Shown here: positions 9,789-17,960 of the stretch, piece by piece
How positions within the stretch are numbered: the first letter of the stretch is position 1
Layout: each line of letters starts with the position of its first letter
Assembly (NCBI RefSeq): GCF_014645135.1
Contig: NZ_BMLH01000002.1
Location: forward strand, 1-64,000
Direction of reading: 5' to 3'
DNA: 64,000 nt
Origin: Rheinheimera tangshanensis
GTDB lineage: Bacteria; Pseudomonadota; Gammaproteobacteria; Enterobacterales; Alteromonadaceae
Notes under the pieces: model-generated
Databases searched by the model: none
Told to the model about the DNA's origin: nothing
What the model saw: the letters and a program-made list of their open reading frames with translations, nothing else
Translations under genes and position numbers: made by a program

Positions 9789-11525
9789 TTACCCTCTGAA
9801 TATATCTATGATTGAGCTTTCATCCCATAGCGGGTGACACTCTCGCTCCAAAAGCTTCATTGCCGCACTCAAGTGAGATTTATTGAAGCGAGCCTTAAGT
9901 GCATTCAACTGGGCTTTAGTTTCACCAAAGTTGGTGATGAAGTGCTCTATATTCTTATGCGCGAGCATCGCTTCATTCAGCCGTTTCTCGAATGAGAGCA
10001 GCCGCCAGATGTCATGTGGGTCATCGACTACCCCAAAGTTCTTGCAAATAAAGCATTTCACAACAAAACCGCACCCTAAGTCACCCTTATCCTCATCAGA
10101 AAGAACACTACTTTTCTCGACGCATTTTTGGAATTCTTGTTTCTGCGGAGTCTCTGCGCCCTTACAAAAACCACCGTTTAAGTTCTTCACAACGCGATGT
10201 TCAGGGTCGCTTTCTTGTAAAGCTTTCCATTCTTCCTGTGAAATGACAGCACCTACTGCTAATTTAGCCTTGGCCACTGCGACAACCGTTCCGCCAGTTG
10301 GATTTTGACCTACATGGTGTAAAGCACTTAAACCAAGCGCCAGTTGACTTCTCGCCTCGTCCACAGAGACTTTTCCATACTTGGCGCTGTCATACGTCCC
10401 TGGTGCATTACGAGTATTAGTTGCGGCATTGCTTCGTCCTAACCTCTGCTCCGCATACTGCTTAATGGAGGACTTTAAAAGATTACTACTCAGACGAAAA
10501 TCAGGATTCTGGCTAATCAGGTCTTGAATCCGTTTTGAGTTTTTCGGCAGATAGCTTTTAGCATAAGCGTGCAGGTTAATATTTGATGGAACACAGCCAT
10601 CTGCCTTTCTAAACAGAAAATGCTTATCCAGACCCAGCGAGAGAGAGTGCGCTTTTGAGAACGCAAGATGTGATTCAAAAAAGCTCTTGCAGGAGGCTCT
10701 TGGTGTAAATGAGCGTAGCTCAACGCTGTTTACTCGGGTTTTGAACCCTTCGATGCTGATACGACCTGCACCAGACTTTTTACAGACCCACTCATCGTCC
10801 AAGAACATGCTCAGTGTTTCGGTTTCCCCTGCCCCTAGATAGTAGATGGTCAAATACACGGCATTAAAAACCAGTCTATCAAACGCAAGCCTTCTTTGAG
10901 TTAACGACATTGACTCATCGAGATAACGTTTTAATAAGGCTTTTCGGTCAGCCAGCAAAGCAAAGGCGAGTGAGCGTAGTTGCGTTGCTGTGTAGTTATC
11001 AGAGCCTAGTATGGCTGAGCAGGTTGCAAGATTGCGAACAGGTCTTGGGATTGCGCCAAAGCCAAATTTGCTACAGATGGAGGATAAGTTCGAACCAAGG
11101 TAGCCTAACGTTTTTGCCTTCACAGGTTTGCCGTTTAACCCCTTACCCGTGCTAGCCATCAATAAATAAATCGCGCGGATATACTGAGTACAAGTATCAG
11201 TGGAAAATTCAACCTTTTGCTTGCTTCCTTGGGCATTAAACGCATGTCGCAACACACTTCGGATATGACTAAATTGGCCATACTTTGTAGGTTCGCGCCA
11301 CCCCGACTGCTCAAATTTAGAAATTAGCAAACGAATATGTTCATCTGTGGAGTATGCCTTCAATTCTTTAAAGTCAACTGCATTCATCTCACCATTGCTA
11401 TTTTTCCAAACATACTTCCACTTGGTAATTGTCGTAAGTGTATTATCCGTAACCATTTCAGCTGTAGGTGTTGAGCGGTATACACGAACGCTTTCCTTGC
11501 TCTTAGTGGTAAAGGTATCTGTCAC
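9789..11525 (-). CDS. GinB-like recombinase relative with a degenerate active site (first module)
   Basis: 578 residues in the ginB position. The fold pattern of a tyrosine recombinase can be traced, but the segment that should carry the first catalytic arginine reads YLGAGETETLSMF (about 229-241) with no arginine, and no HxxR box or GH motif is recognisable in the following 200 residues. The C-terminal third carries cysteines (FCKGA, GCGFVVKCFICKNFG) that look like a zinc knuckle and recur in the other Gin proteins. It starts with GTG overlapping the ginA stop (GTGA). It may be a structural subunit of a multi-recombinase complex. The possibility that the motif is simply too diverged to see remains. 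Confidence 0.65.
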   Translation of the reverse strand: MTDTFTTKSKESVRVYRSTPTAEMVTDNTLTTITKWKYVWKNSNGEMNAVDFKELKAYSTDEHIRLLISKFEQSGWREPTKYGQFSHIRSVLRHAFNAQGSKQKVEFSTDTCTQYIRAIYLLMASTGKGLNGKPVKAKTLGYLGSNLSSICSKFGFGAIPRPVRNLATCSAILGSDNYTATQLRSLAFALLADRKALLKRYLDESMSLTQRRLAFDRLVFNAVYLTIYYLGAGETETLSMFLDDEWVCKKSGAGRISIEGFKTRVNSVELRSFTPRASCKSFFESHLAFSKAHSLSLGLDKHFLFRKADGCVPSNINLHAYAKSYLPKNSKRIQDLISQNPDFRLSSNLLKSSIKQYAEQRLGRSNAATNTRNAPGTYDSAKYGKVSVDEARSQLALGLSALHHVGQNPTGGTVVAVAKAKLAVGAVISQEEWKALQESDPEHRVVKNLNGGFCKGAETPQKQEFQKCVEKSSVLSDEDKGDLGCGFVVKCFICKNFGVVDDPHDIWRLLSFEKRLNEAMLAHKNIEHFITNFGETKAQLNALKARFNKSHLSAAMKLLERECHPLWDESSIIDIFRG

Positions 11526-12733
11526 GATAGTGTTTCATCCTCTAGCAAGCTCATGGTAAGTTCAGGCACCTGATTTTTTTCAGGATTGCCCTCGTAGTGC
11601 TTTAGATACAACATTGTTGTATCTAAGTCCTTATGCCCCATTTCGTTCTTGAGCATTGTTAACGCTTGCATCATCGACAGTTCTTTAATTGTTACTAACG
11701 ACTCAAGCTTGTAAGCCCCAAACGTGGCTCTGCAGTCATGCTCTTTATGCTTAAAGTGCGGATTACTGTTTTCCTGTATGGCTGATCTCAGCTTAGCCCA
11801 CTGCGTATTGATGCTTTGCGTGGTGAACATGTTACCATCTTTATTGATAAAAGCTGGAGCGTCCAAGTTACCTGTATTCATGAAGTACAACTGTTTTCTT
11901 TTCAGATAGCGAGCGCTCTGATGGTACTCATTCATCTGTTGCATCAGCCAAATAGGCATGGATATTTGACGGTTAATATCGTATTTAGTCTTACATTCAT
12001 GAGCTGGTCCAATCCAAATGCCAGTGAGAACCCTGCCAGTAAATCCTTTTGGAATAACGAAATGTTTTGGCTTTATATCGGTTATTTCAATAGAGCGCAG
12101 ACCTGAGCAAAGGGCAACGGATATCATTAAACGAAACTCCAGGGACAAACCATTGCAGTACCAATTGTCTCGAACATGCTTTAGGTCGAGGTCGTTTAAT
12201 GGTTGTAAATTTGTGTCTCTTGACTCACTGCGGATAGAGCAATCGGTAAGGACTTGGCCGTACTTTGTTCTGCCAGTCACCGTAAAAGGCAAAGTTGAAA
12301 TGTAGCCATGCCTAAAGCAGAAAAGGTAAAACCGTCTTACAACTGACATAGCAGCGACAGCCACAGAACGCTTTAAGTTTCCTTTTTCTATTTCACGATT
12401 TAAAAAGGCACGATAAAGAAAGATTGGGTAGCGCTGTAATTCTTTGGATTGGTCATACCAAGATAGATGATTGGCTTGCAGGAATCGGTAATAACGTAAC
12501 AGATGAAAGCATGTGGGTTTTATATCCTTAGTGCCTTCTACAATACGGCGGCTCATTATATAGGCGTTAGGCTCATAAACAGGCTTTCCTTCACTGGTAA
12601 ACAGCATGAGAACACCTTTAAATGACATTGGTTTGTTCACACTGAACGAGATTGGCTCTTGCTCGGTATCAATATAAACAGAACCGATGTCGATAGTGTC
12701 TTCTGTCTCAATGAGGTGATAGAAATGTTCCAT
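11522..12733 (-). CDS. GinA-like tyrosine recombinase (first module)
   Basis: 403 residues. It has an N-terminal SAM-like DNA-binding part (about 60-170) and a complete catalytic domain: R213 in CSGLRSIEI, HDCRATF near 330, MGHKDLDTTMLYLKH with the GH pair and the nucleophilic tyrosine near 378. It is the first gene of the four-gene operon, and its start is about 130 bases from an ordinary chromosomal gene reading the other way. That places the island edge just to its right. The upstream region holds repeated AATCTAAT motifs that could be its binding sites. The ribosome site is weak. Confidence 0.8.
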   Translation of the reverse strand: MEHFYHLIETEDTIDIGSVYIDTEQEPISFSVNKPMSFKGVLMLFTSEGKPVYEPNAYIMSRRIVEGTKDIKPTCFHLLRYYRFLQANHLSWYDQSKELQRYPIFLYRAFLNREIEKGNLKRSVAVAAMSVVRRFYLFCFRHGYISTLPFTVTGRTKYGQVLTDCSIRSESRDTNLQPLNDLDLKHVRDNWYCNGLSLEFRLMISVALCSGLRSIEITDIKPKHFVIPKGFTGRVLTGIWIGPAHECKTKYDINRQISMPIWLMQQMNEYHQSARYLKRKQLYFMNTGNLDAPAFINKDGNMFTTQSINTQWAKLRSAIQENSNPHFKHKEHDCRATFGAYKLESLVTIKELSMMQALTMLKNEMGHKDLDTTMLYLKHYEGNPEKNQVPELTMSLLEDETLS

Positions 12734-12749
12734 TCCAAAAAGGCCTGTA

Positions 12750-12840
12750 GTAATCTAATTTTTAATATAGATGTCAATCTAATAATGTCAAATAAGTAAG
12801 TTTTAGTGTCAATCTAATTATAACTAATAAGTCTTTTAGT
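12750..12840. repeat. tandem AATCTAAT repeats between ginA and the chromosome
   Basis: TGTCAATCTAAT occurs exactly at 12772-12783 and 12807-12818, 35 bp apart, each followed by a related AT-rich tail ending in AATAAGT and TTTTAG. A third partial copy, TAATCTAATTTT, is at 12751-12762. The array lies at the presumed right edge of the first island, directly upstream of ginA. It is a good candidate for recombinase binding sites or the attachment site, though it also overlaps where the ginA promoter should be. Confidence 0.5.
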
Positions 12841-12864
12841 AGAATGTAAACAAAGGAGTGTGTG

Positions 12865-13419
12865 ATGGAATTCACTTTAAGTCAGTTGCGGCAAAGTTTT
12901 GAACAAAGAACAAACCGCTCTATGTCGATGCCGCTGGCGGGCACTGTATTCTGGTCTGTGGTGCTGGGGCTGAGTTTTGTTTTACCTTTTAACAGCGCTT
13001 TGCTGGTGATGTTATTTGGTTCTGGCTGTATTTTTCCGCTGGCGTTGTTATTTGCCAAATGGCGCAATGAAGACTTTTTTATGAAAGGTCATGCTTTGGG
13101 CAAGTTGATGCTGACGGGTGTGATTATGGCCAACTCACTCTGGGTTTTGCATATCATTCTGCTGTTTGTTCAGCCGAAACTGGTGCCTTACAGTCTGGCT
13201 CTGGGTTTAGCTATTCACTGGCCTTTATACGGCTGGATTATTCAACACAGCTTAGGTTTGCAGCATTTATTGATGCGTGCTTTTGGCCTTTTTGCCGCTT
13301 TTATGTGGCTACCACTGAATTCTATTGCGGCCGCAGCTTTAGTCACTGTGATTTGTTATCTGATCACCTTGATACAAATGCAGCGCCGTGTGGTGGACGC
13401 CGGAAGTCCTGCCTTGTAA
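12865..13419 (+). CDS. DUF7010-like membrane protein
   Basis: 184 residues with about five or six hydrophobic segments. The opening (FTLSQLRQSFEQRTNRSMSMPLAGTVFW) and overall pattern resemble the DUF7010 family of small integral membrane proteins, for which I know no function. ATG at 12865 is preceded by AAAGGAG six bases upstream, so it is chosen over the adjacent GTG. It appears to be the first ordinary chromosomal gene beside the first recombinase module, and ends at a palindrome shared with a convergent gene. Confidence 0.6.
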   Translation: MEFTLSQLRQSFEQRTNRSMSMPLAGTVFWSVVLGLSFVLPFNSALLVMLFGSGCIFPLALLFAKWRNEDFFMKGHALGKLMLTGVIMANSLWVLHIILLFVQPKLVPYSLALGLAIHWPLYGWIIQHSLGLQHLLMRAFGLFAAFMWLPLNSIAAAALVTVICYLITLIQMQRRVVDAGSPAL

Positions 13420-13427
13420 TTTGTGCG

Positions 13428-13446
13428 GGCGACCATCAAGGTCGCC
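13428..13446. terminator. REP-like palindrome between convergent genes
   Basis: GGCGACC, a five-base loop ATCAA, then GGTCGCC form a perfect 7-bp stem. It lies between two converging genes and may end transcription of either, although the T run is modest. The same GGTCGCC-type hairpin recurs, with changes, near 17791 and 19231, so it may belong to a dispersed palindrome family. Confidence 0.6.
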
Positions 13447-13455
13447 GTTGCAATT

Positions 13456-13923
13456 TTAATCAGCAATTTCCACTGCAACAGGCACCAACTGATACAAAGT
13501 GATGGCTTCAGTCACGTTGGCTGGGTCAAAAGCTTCGCCTTGCTCTTCGGCTTTATGCGCCAGATACTCACGGGTTGATTCTAAATCCATCTCAATCGGA
13601 TCCAGCCTGCCACTGGCATAAGCCGTTTTGCCCTTGGCGCTGACTGGAAACACCATATCGCCGTCCTTCACTTTGATACGAAAAGTCGGTTGATTGGCAT
13701 CAGCGGCGAATTGCATCCAGCAACCTTTTTTCTGACAGACGGCTTCTACAGTGCCTTTAACCGTCACTTGCTGCTGCAGATAACTTTGTGGTTTTGCCAG
13801 AATGTCAGCAACCTCGACCAGTTTAGTTTTATCGACAGTACCACCAAAAGTGCTGGCGGAAGTACTAAAGATAAGCAGTGTCAGTGTGGTGCTCAAAAAC
13901 AGCTTTTGTAGTAATTTCATCAT
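13456..13923 (-). CDS. exported DUF4920 protein
   Basis: 155 residues. A signal peptide of about 24 residues (KLFLSTTLTLLIFSTSAS) precedes a compact domain with VTVKGTVEAVCQKKGCWMQF, the pattern of the DUF4920 family, which resembles an OB fold. The paired cysteines (VCQKKGC) may bind metal or form a disulfide. It is predicted to be periplasmic. The biological role of the family is not known to me. An AGGTGA ribosome site precedes two neighbouring ATG codons, either of which may serve. Confidence 0.7.
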   Translation of the reverse strand: MMKLLQKLFLSTTLTLLIFSTSASTFGGTVDKTKLVEVADILAKPQSYLQQQVTVKGTVEAVCQKKGCWMQFAADANQPTFRIKVKDGDMVFPVSAKGKTAYASGRLDPIEMDLESTREYLAHKAEEQGEAFDPANVTEAITLYQLVPVAVEIAD

Positions 13924-13941
13924 TCACCTTGTTAAGCTTAT

Positions 13942-14235
13942 TTATTGAATAACCTGATAATTTTTCAGGATTAGCTGTTGAAACTCGGCCGAAATATCAT
14001 GCCAGTCCACCAGATCGACCTTAAAAGGTAAGTCGGATTCCTCCAGCGCATCCTGCAGTTTAAATAGTTGTTGTGGCGGCAAAATCTGCTTCGCTACGAG
14101 GGCTAAGTCTAAATCAGACCATGCTTTGGCCGTACCTTTGACTCTGGAACCAAAAGCCCAAACCTTAACATCAGGTACATGGCTGCTGAGCAGGTGCCGC
14201 AACAAAGACAACTGATCATCCGACAGATTAAGCAT
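13942..14235 (-). CDS. MNT-type nucleotidyltransferase antitoxin
   Basis: 97 residues. It is a minimal nucleotidyltransferase: GSR at 29-31 (FGSRVKG), the metal-binding pair D41 and D43 in SDLDLA, and a third aspartate in FKVDLVDW at 74. In HEPN/MNT pairs this enzyme adds AMP groups to a tyrosine of the partner HEPN ribonuclease and so silences it. The ATG at 14235 lies inside the last codons of the HEPN gene (ATGCTTAA, 8-base overlap), which points to coupled translation and decides the start over the longer frame. Confidence 0.85.
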   Translation of the reverse strand: MLNLSDDQLSLLRHLLSSHVPDVKVWAFGSRVKGTAKAWSDLDLALVAKQILPPQQLFKLQDALEESDLPFKVDLVDWHDISAEFQQLILKNYQVIQ

Positions 14236-14656
14236 TACGTTGCTGCAACCTCTGTAGTACAGATAAAGCCTGAGCCTCAAAATTCAAAGCGGCTTGATAC
14301 ACAACTGATGCTTTGTCCTGATCATAAGTGTGAGACGTGATATTGCGTTGCCGCCTGAATTCAAACCAGAGTTCAGGGTCGTCCAACAAACCTTTTTCCA
14401 TGGCGGTACGAATCAAATCCCGAAAAGAATACTGGTCTATATCACTTAAAGCCGCTGCGTCCTGCTCCAGTTGGCGTTTGATCATTTTGACGCACAGCTC
14501 ATAACAAAACTCAAAATTCTGGATCACACCAGCCACTACCAGACGTTTTTGGCTGTCAGATAAGCCAGCAATAAAACTCTGATTTTTGCTGTCCTGCACT
14601 GCTTCAGACAAGGACTTGCAAGCCAAAGCTAAAGCGGATAAATCCAGAATTTCCAT
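14228..14656 (-). CDS. HEPN-domain toxin, HI0074 family
   Basis: 142 residues, all-helical. It carries R104-NITS-H109-T-Y111, which is the RX4HXY motif of HEPN ribonuclease toxins whose tyrosine is modified by the MNT partner. Proteins of this family were first annotated as substrate-binding subunits of nucleotidyltransferases (HI0074). It is the upstream gene of a two-gene operon with the MNT gene. As a toxin it would cut RNA when unmodified. The pair may act in phage defence or in stabilising DNA. Confidence 0.85.
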   Translation of the reverse strand: MEILDLSALALACKSLSEAVQDSKNQSFIAGLSDSQKRLVVAGVIQNFEFCYELCVKMIKRQLEQDAAALSDIDQYSFRDLIRTAMEKGLLDDPELWFEFRRQRNITSHTYDQDKASVVYQAALNFEAQALSVLQRLQQRNA

Positions 14657-14752
14657 AACAGTCTCGCCTGAGTCAATATAAAAGCATTACAGCAGCTGCA
14701 CCCTGTTTTGGCAATATTGCTGATAATAGGTGTCTCAGTCTCTGAGTTCAAC

Positions 14753-15880
14753 CTAAGTACTTAACACCTGCTGCCAGAACCATTTGGCTAAATCGCCTGT
14801 GATATCCGCTTCCGCATTGGTCAGCAGTACTAAACCTATGTCCTGCTCTGGTGAATAAGCGATATAAGGCCGGAACCCGTCCACCACACCACCGTGATAA
14901 AACAGTTTGTGCTCATCGTATTGGATCACCCGCCAGCCGCGGCCATACCAATTCGATACCTGTTTGTACTGTTGCCAGACCGGCCAACGGGATTTGCCGC
15001 GTAATTTCACCATAGGCTGTTGCAACTGAGCCAAAGCTTCTGCGCTGAATACACCAGGCTTATGACCCAACATGGCTATCAGGTATTTGGCCATATCATT
15101 AGCGCTGGCATTCACGCCAGCGGCCGGATTGACCCAATAAAAGTTCGGGTCAATTTTGACCGGACGCCAGCCTTTGCCCCCTCTTTTATGCGGCATAGCT
15201 TTGTTTTCAGTGGCTAAAAAGGGTGCATAACCGACAGAAGCTGTGCTCATCTGCAAAGGTTTAAAAATACGCTCTGGCAGTAATTCTTCGTAGCTTTGGC
15301 CTGTGCCGCGGCTTAATACCTGATCCAGCAACGCAAACACAATATTCTGATAGCTGTAGCAGGTGCCGGGTTTACAGCCCGGCGAGAGCTGTTGAAATTT
15401 TGGCAGAATTTGTTCTGGTGTTTGTTTATCTTCCAGCAGGTTTTCATAAGCATGGGGCATTAACCCTGTGCTTTGGCTAAGTACCTGATCGACTTTAATT
15501 TGCCTGGTGGCAGTGGCTGTTTTTAATTTAAATTCAGGCACATAGTTAATCAGTGGCAAATCTAAGTTCACTTTGCCCTGCTGTGCGGCCAAGACGCTAA
15601 TGCCTCCGGTAAAAGTTTTGGAGACTGAGGCGAGGCGAAATACGGTGTCTGCATCAATTTTTTCCGGCTTGCCCATAGCACGTACACCATAACTGCCAGT
15701 GGCAATAATCTGGTTACCTCGCACTACGGCATAAGCACCGCCTGGCACTTTGGCTTTGTTTAGCTGCACCCTAAACTGCAAATCCAGCCCTTGCAGCAGT
15801 TCGCTTTGTTGAATTTGCGCTGAGGTTGAGAGCGCGCAGAGCAACAGGCTGCATAAGGTGGTTTTTATCAATAATTTCAT
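14753..15880 (-). CDS. exported beta-lactamase-like serine hydrolase
   Basis: 375 residues. A signal peptide of about 21 residues ends at STSAQ. The catalytic serine sits in SVSKTF (SxxK), YSYQN fits the YxN motif, and YHGGV replaces the KTG box, as in the class C beta-lactamase/esterase superfamily (Pfam Beta-lactamase). It lies 10 bases after an M56-M23 gene and behind a blaI-type repressor, so expression is probably triggered by cell-wall stress. Whether it breaks down beta-lactams, edits peptidoglycan peptides or is an esterase cannot be told: HGG in place of KTG leans to non-classical esterase or DD-peptidase activity. Confidence 0.85.
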   Translation of the reverse strand: MKLLIKTTLCSLLLCALSTSAQIQQSELLQGLDLQFRVQLNKAKVPGGAYAVVRGNQIIATGSYGVRAMGKPEKIDADTVFRLASVSKTFTGGISVLAAQQGKVNLDLPLINYVPEFKLKTATATRQIKVDQVLSQSTGLMPHAYENLLEDKQTPEQILPKFQQLSPGCKPGTCYSYQNIVFALLDQVLSRGTGQSYEELLPERIFKPLQMSTASVGYAPFLATENKAMPHKRGGKGWRPVKIDPNFYWVNPAAGVNASANDMAKYLIAMLGHKPGVFSAEALAQLQQPMVKLRGKSRWPVWQQYKQVSNWYGRGWRVIQYDEHKLFYHGGVVDGFRPYIAYSPEQDIGLVLLTNAEADITGDLAKWFWQQVLST

Positions 15881-15890
15881 TCGCTTGCCT

Positions 15891-17273
15891 TTACAACTTT
15901 AAAAAAGGGGCTGGGTCTTGCTGTTTGCCGTCGATCAGCAATTCAAAATGTAAATGAGGTCCTGTCACCCGGCCCGTTGAACCCACTTTGCCTATAGGCT
16001 GGCCCGGCTCAACGGTCTGACCTGCTTCGACATAAAAACCGTCCAGATGGGCATACAGGGTTTGATAGCCATGGCCATGGTCAATCAACACGGCTTTGCC
16101 ATATCTGTCGTTCAGGCTTTTGGCGTCAGCTATCAGCACTTTGCCTTTTTGCGCTGCTTTGACCGTAGCGCCTCGTTTGGCACCAAAATCCAGCCCCTGG
16201 TGTGGACGGTTTTTGCGAAACGGGTGTTTTTCACCATAAAAAGAGTTGATAGGCACTTTGCCAACAGGTAATTGCCATTCTTGCGGCGGCGAGCTGAAGC
16301 TAAGCTGAGCACAACCCACATTCAGCAGCAAAGCCGTGCTGCATAACAGTGTTGTGGCGCGCCATTTTTGCCAGTACGACAACGCTGGCGTGGGCTGAAA
16401 TAACTGCTGTAATCGTTGCTGATAAAAGCTTTGGCTGGCATTGCTTTGGATAAAACCCGGCATCAGAGCAGGCATTTGCTCTGCCTGACTTTGTTTCAGG
16501 CTGCAGAGCAAGGTTTGGCCATACAGCAGCGCTTGGTCTGGCTGCTGTTGCAGCACGGCTTTGTCCACCGCCAATTCCATACTGCGAATAAAAGCCTGTT
16601 CAATCCGCCGCAATACAGGGTTAAACCAGCATAAAGCCACCAGAATGCGAATCAGCAATAGCTGTTGTGGGTCCCGTCTTTGCAGATGCACCAGTTCATG
16701 TTCGATCAATAACTGACGCTGCTGTTCTGACATCGCTGATATGTAAGCAGGCAAGATTAAAACCATGCGGCTCCAGCCGGCAACAAAAGGCGAAATAGCG
16801 GCCTGAGTCAGACGAATTTCAAACTCTGCTGGTACAAGTTGGAGTTGGGTATTATTCAGCAGCAACGCCTTGTCTAAGGGCTGTGATTGCTGGATCAACC
16901 GCTGTACCTGCTGCCATTGTTTCACCACACGCCACAGCGATAGCAGGCTGATGATGGCTATCAGCCCCAAAGTCAGACGCCAGTAAAAAGCTGGATCTGT
17001 GGGCGGCTCTGTTAACGACGGATGCAGCGGCTGCGCTGTTAATGCCTGCACTGAGGTGACAGTATCAAGCAGCAACACCGAAGGTACAGTCCAGTACTGA
17101 TACAGCTGTGGCATAGGCAATAAAGGTAAAAAACTCAACGCCAGTAAACACCAATACAAAGCAGGCCAATGCTGCAAGGCGCTGAATTTATTCAGCAAAA
17201 ACTGACTAAAAACCCAAAGTAAGCCAGACCAAAGACTACAAAGCAGCAAGGATAACAGCAACTGTTCAGCCAT
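15891..17273 (-). CDS. M56 (BlaR1-like) membrane protease fused to an M23 endopeptidase domain
   Basis: 460 residues. The N-terminal part has membrane helices (1-30, 38-55, 100-115) around an M56 protease with the zinc motif HELVH at 192-196 and ELAVDKAV at about 233. BlaR1-type proteins use this domain to inactivate the BlaI repressor. After a helix near 303-320 comes a LytM/M23 domain with H358, D362 (HQGLDFG) and HLHF at 440-443, the four zinc ligands of peptidoglycan endopeptidases. BlaR1 itself instead carries a penicillin-binding domain, so here the outer domain is replaced by a wall hydrolase. It follows the repressor gene after one base. Confidence 0.87.
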   Translation of the reverse strand: MAEQLLLSLLLCSLWSGLLWVFSQFLLNKFSALQHWPALYWCLLALSFLPLLPMPQLYQYWTVPSVLLLDTVTSVQALTAQPLHPSLTEPPTDPAFYWRLTLGLIAIISLLSLWRVVKQWQQVQRLIQQSQPLDKALLLNNTQLQLVPAEFEIRLTQAAISPFVAGWSRMVLILPAYISAMSEQQRQLLIEHELVHLQRRDPQQLLLIRILVALCWFNPVLRRIEQAFIRSMELAVDKAVLQQQPDQALLYGQTLLCSLKQSQAEQMPALMPGFIQSNASQSFYQQRLQQLFQPTPALSYWQKWRATTLLCSTALLLNVGCAQLSFSSPPQEWQLPVGKVPINSFYGEKHPFRKNRPHQGLDFGAKRGATVKAAQKGKVLIADAKSLNDRYGKAVLIDHGHGYQTLYAHLDGFYVEAGQTVEPGQPIGKVGSTGRVTGPHLHFELLIDGKQQDPAPFLKL

Positions 17274-17274
17274 C

Positions 17275-17673
17275 TTAAGCCTCCCCGTTGTTGATTGGCT
17301 TCTTGTGCTGCTGCGCTAAATCCGCCAGTAGCTTTTCCAAATCAGCCATTTCATCGGCGTTCACCAGTTTGCTGTTGGCAAACATGGCGACAGGCAAAGG
17401 GCCATTCAGTTCAAACACCCGGCGGGCAAAATCCTGCGCAAAAGCCGCTAGCGTTGGCATTTTGTCCAACAGCGCTTTGTAGCTGTTTTTATTGCCCAAA
17501 GTTTCGCAAGCGACAAAACCTTTTTCTCCCATCCGCTCCAGAGTTTTACGGGTAGAGGAATAACCCCAGCCCAACACAGGCTCCAGCTCGTCATGCAACT
17601 CGCGCGCAGTAAGAGGTTGTTTTAACCACAATAATTTAAGAATTTCCAGCTCAGGAGCCGTAGGTTGGTGCAT
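17275..17673 (-). CDS. BlaI/MecI/CopY family repressor
   Basis: 132 residues with a winged-helix N-terminal part (LEILKLLWLKQPLTARELHDEL) typical of BlaI/MecI, followed by a dimerisation region. It should repress its own operon until the M56 partner protease removes it. Two GACAnnTGTC-type palindromes lie about 40 and 73 bases upstream of the ATG and match the known style of BlaI operators. It is the first gene of the repressor, sensor-protease and hydrolase operon. Confidence 0.9.
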   Translation of the reverse strand: MHQPTAPELEILKLLWLKQPLTARELHDELEPVLGWGYSSTRKTLERMGEKGFVACETLGNKNSYKALLDKMPTLAAFAQDFARRVFELNGPLPVAMFANSKLVNADEMADLEKLLADLAQQHKKPINNGEA

Positions 17674-17711
17674 AAAATTGAGTCTGTGATTTCACTATGC
17701 TTTTAGAGTGC

Positions 17712-17757
17712 GACAAATGTCACACCAAGGTCAAGCAAAATCTGCGACATTTGTCGC
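17712..17757. promoter_or_regulatory. paired BlaI-type operators
   Basis: GACAAATGTC at 17712-17721 and GCGACATTTGTCGC at 17744-17757 are inverted repeats built on the GACA/TGTC half-sites used by BlaI, MecI and CopY proteins. Their centres are 34 bp apart. They lie immediately upstream of the blaI-type gene, so autoregulation is likely. Confidence 0.75.
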
Positions 17758-17787
17758 GGAGGCGAGGTGTTTGTTTGGGATTGTGCT

Positions 17788-17815
17788 GTAGGGTGTGACT
17801 TTTATGGTCGCCCGT
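17788..17815. repeat. REP-like palindrome, left of the HsdR_N gene
   Basis: GTAGGGTGTGAC, TTTTATG, GTCGCCCG: an imperfect hairpin whose reverse complement resembles the copy near 19229-19254 on the other side of the nuclease gene. It is related to the palindrome at 13428. Confidence 0.45.
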
Positions 17816-17960
17816 GTAGCAATTAAAAATTTGAAAAAATCGGTAATCCTTTAACTGGGTTGCATTGCTTTTAGAAACAGCCGTTGCTATGTTGGTTCTG
17901 ACATAACAAAAAGCTAATACACCAGCAGTTCGAGTGTGTTGATAACACGAGGATATCGAG

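Noticed and set aside
13305-13911. Plus-strand frames opposite the DUF4920 gene
   Set aside because: They overlap a gene with a clear signal peptide and family signature on the minus strand.
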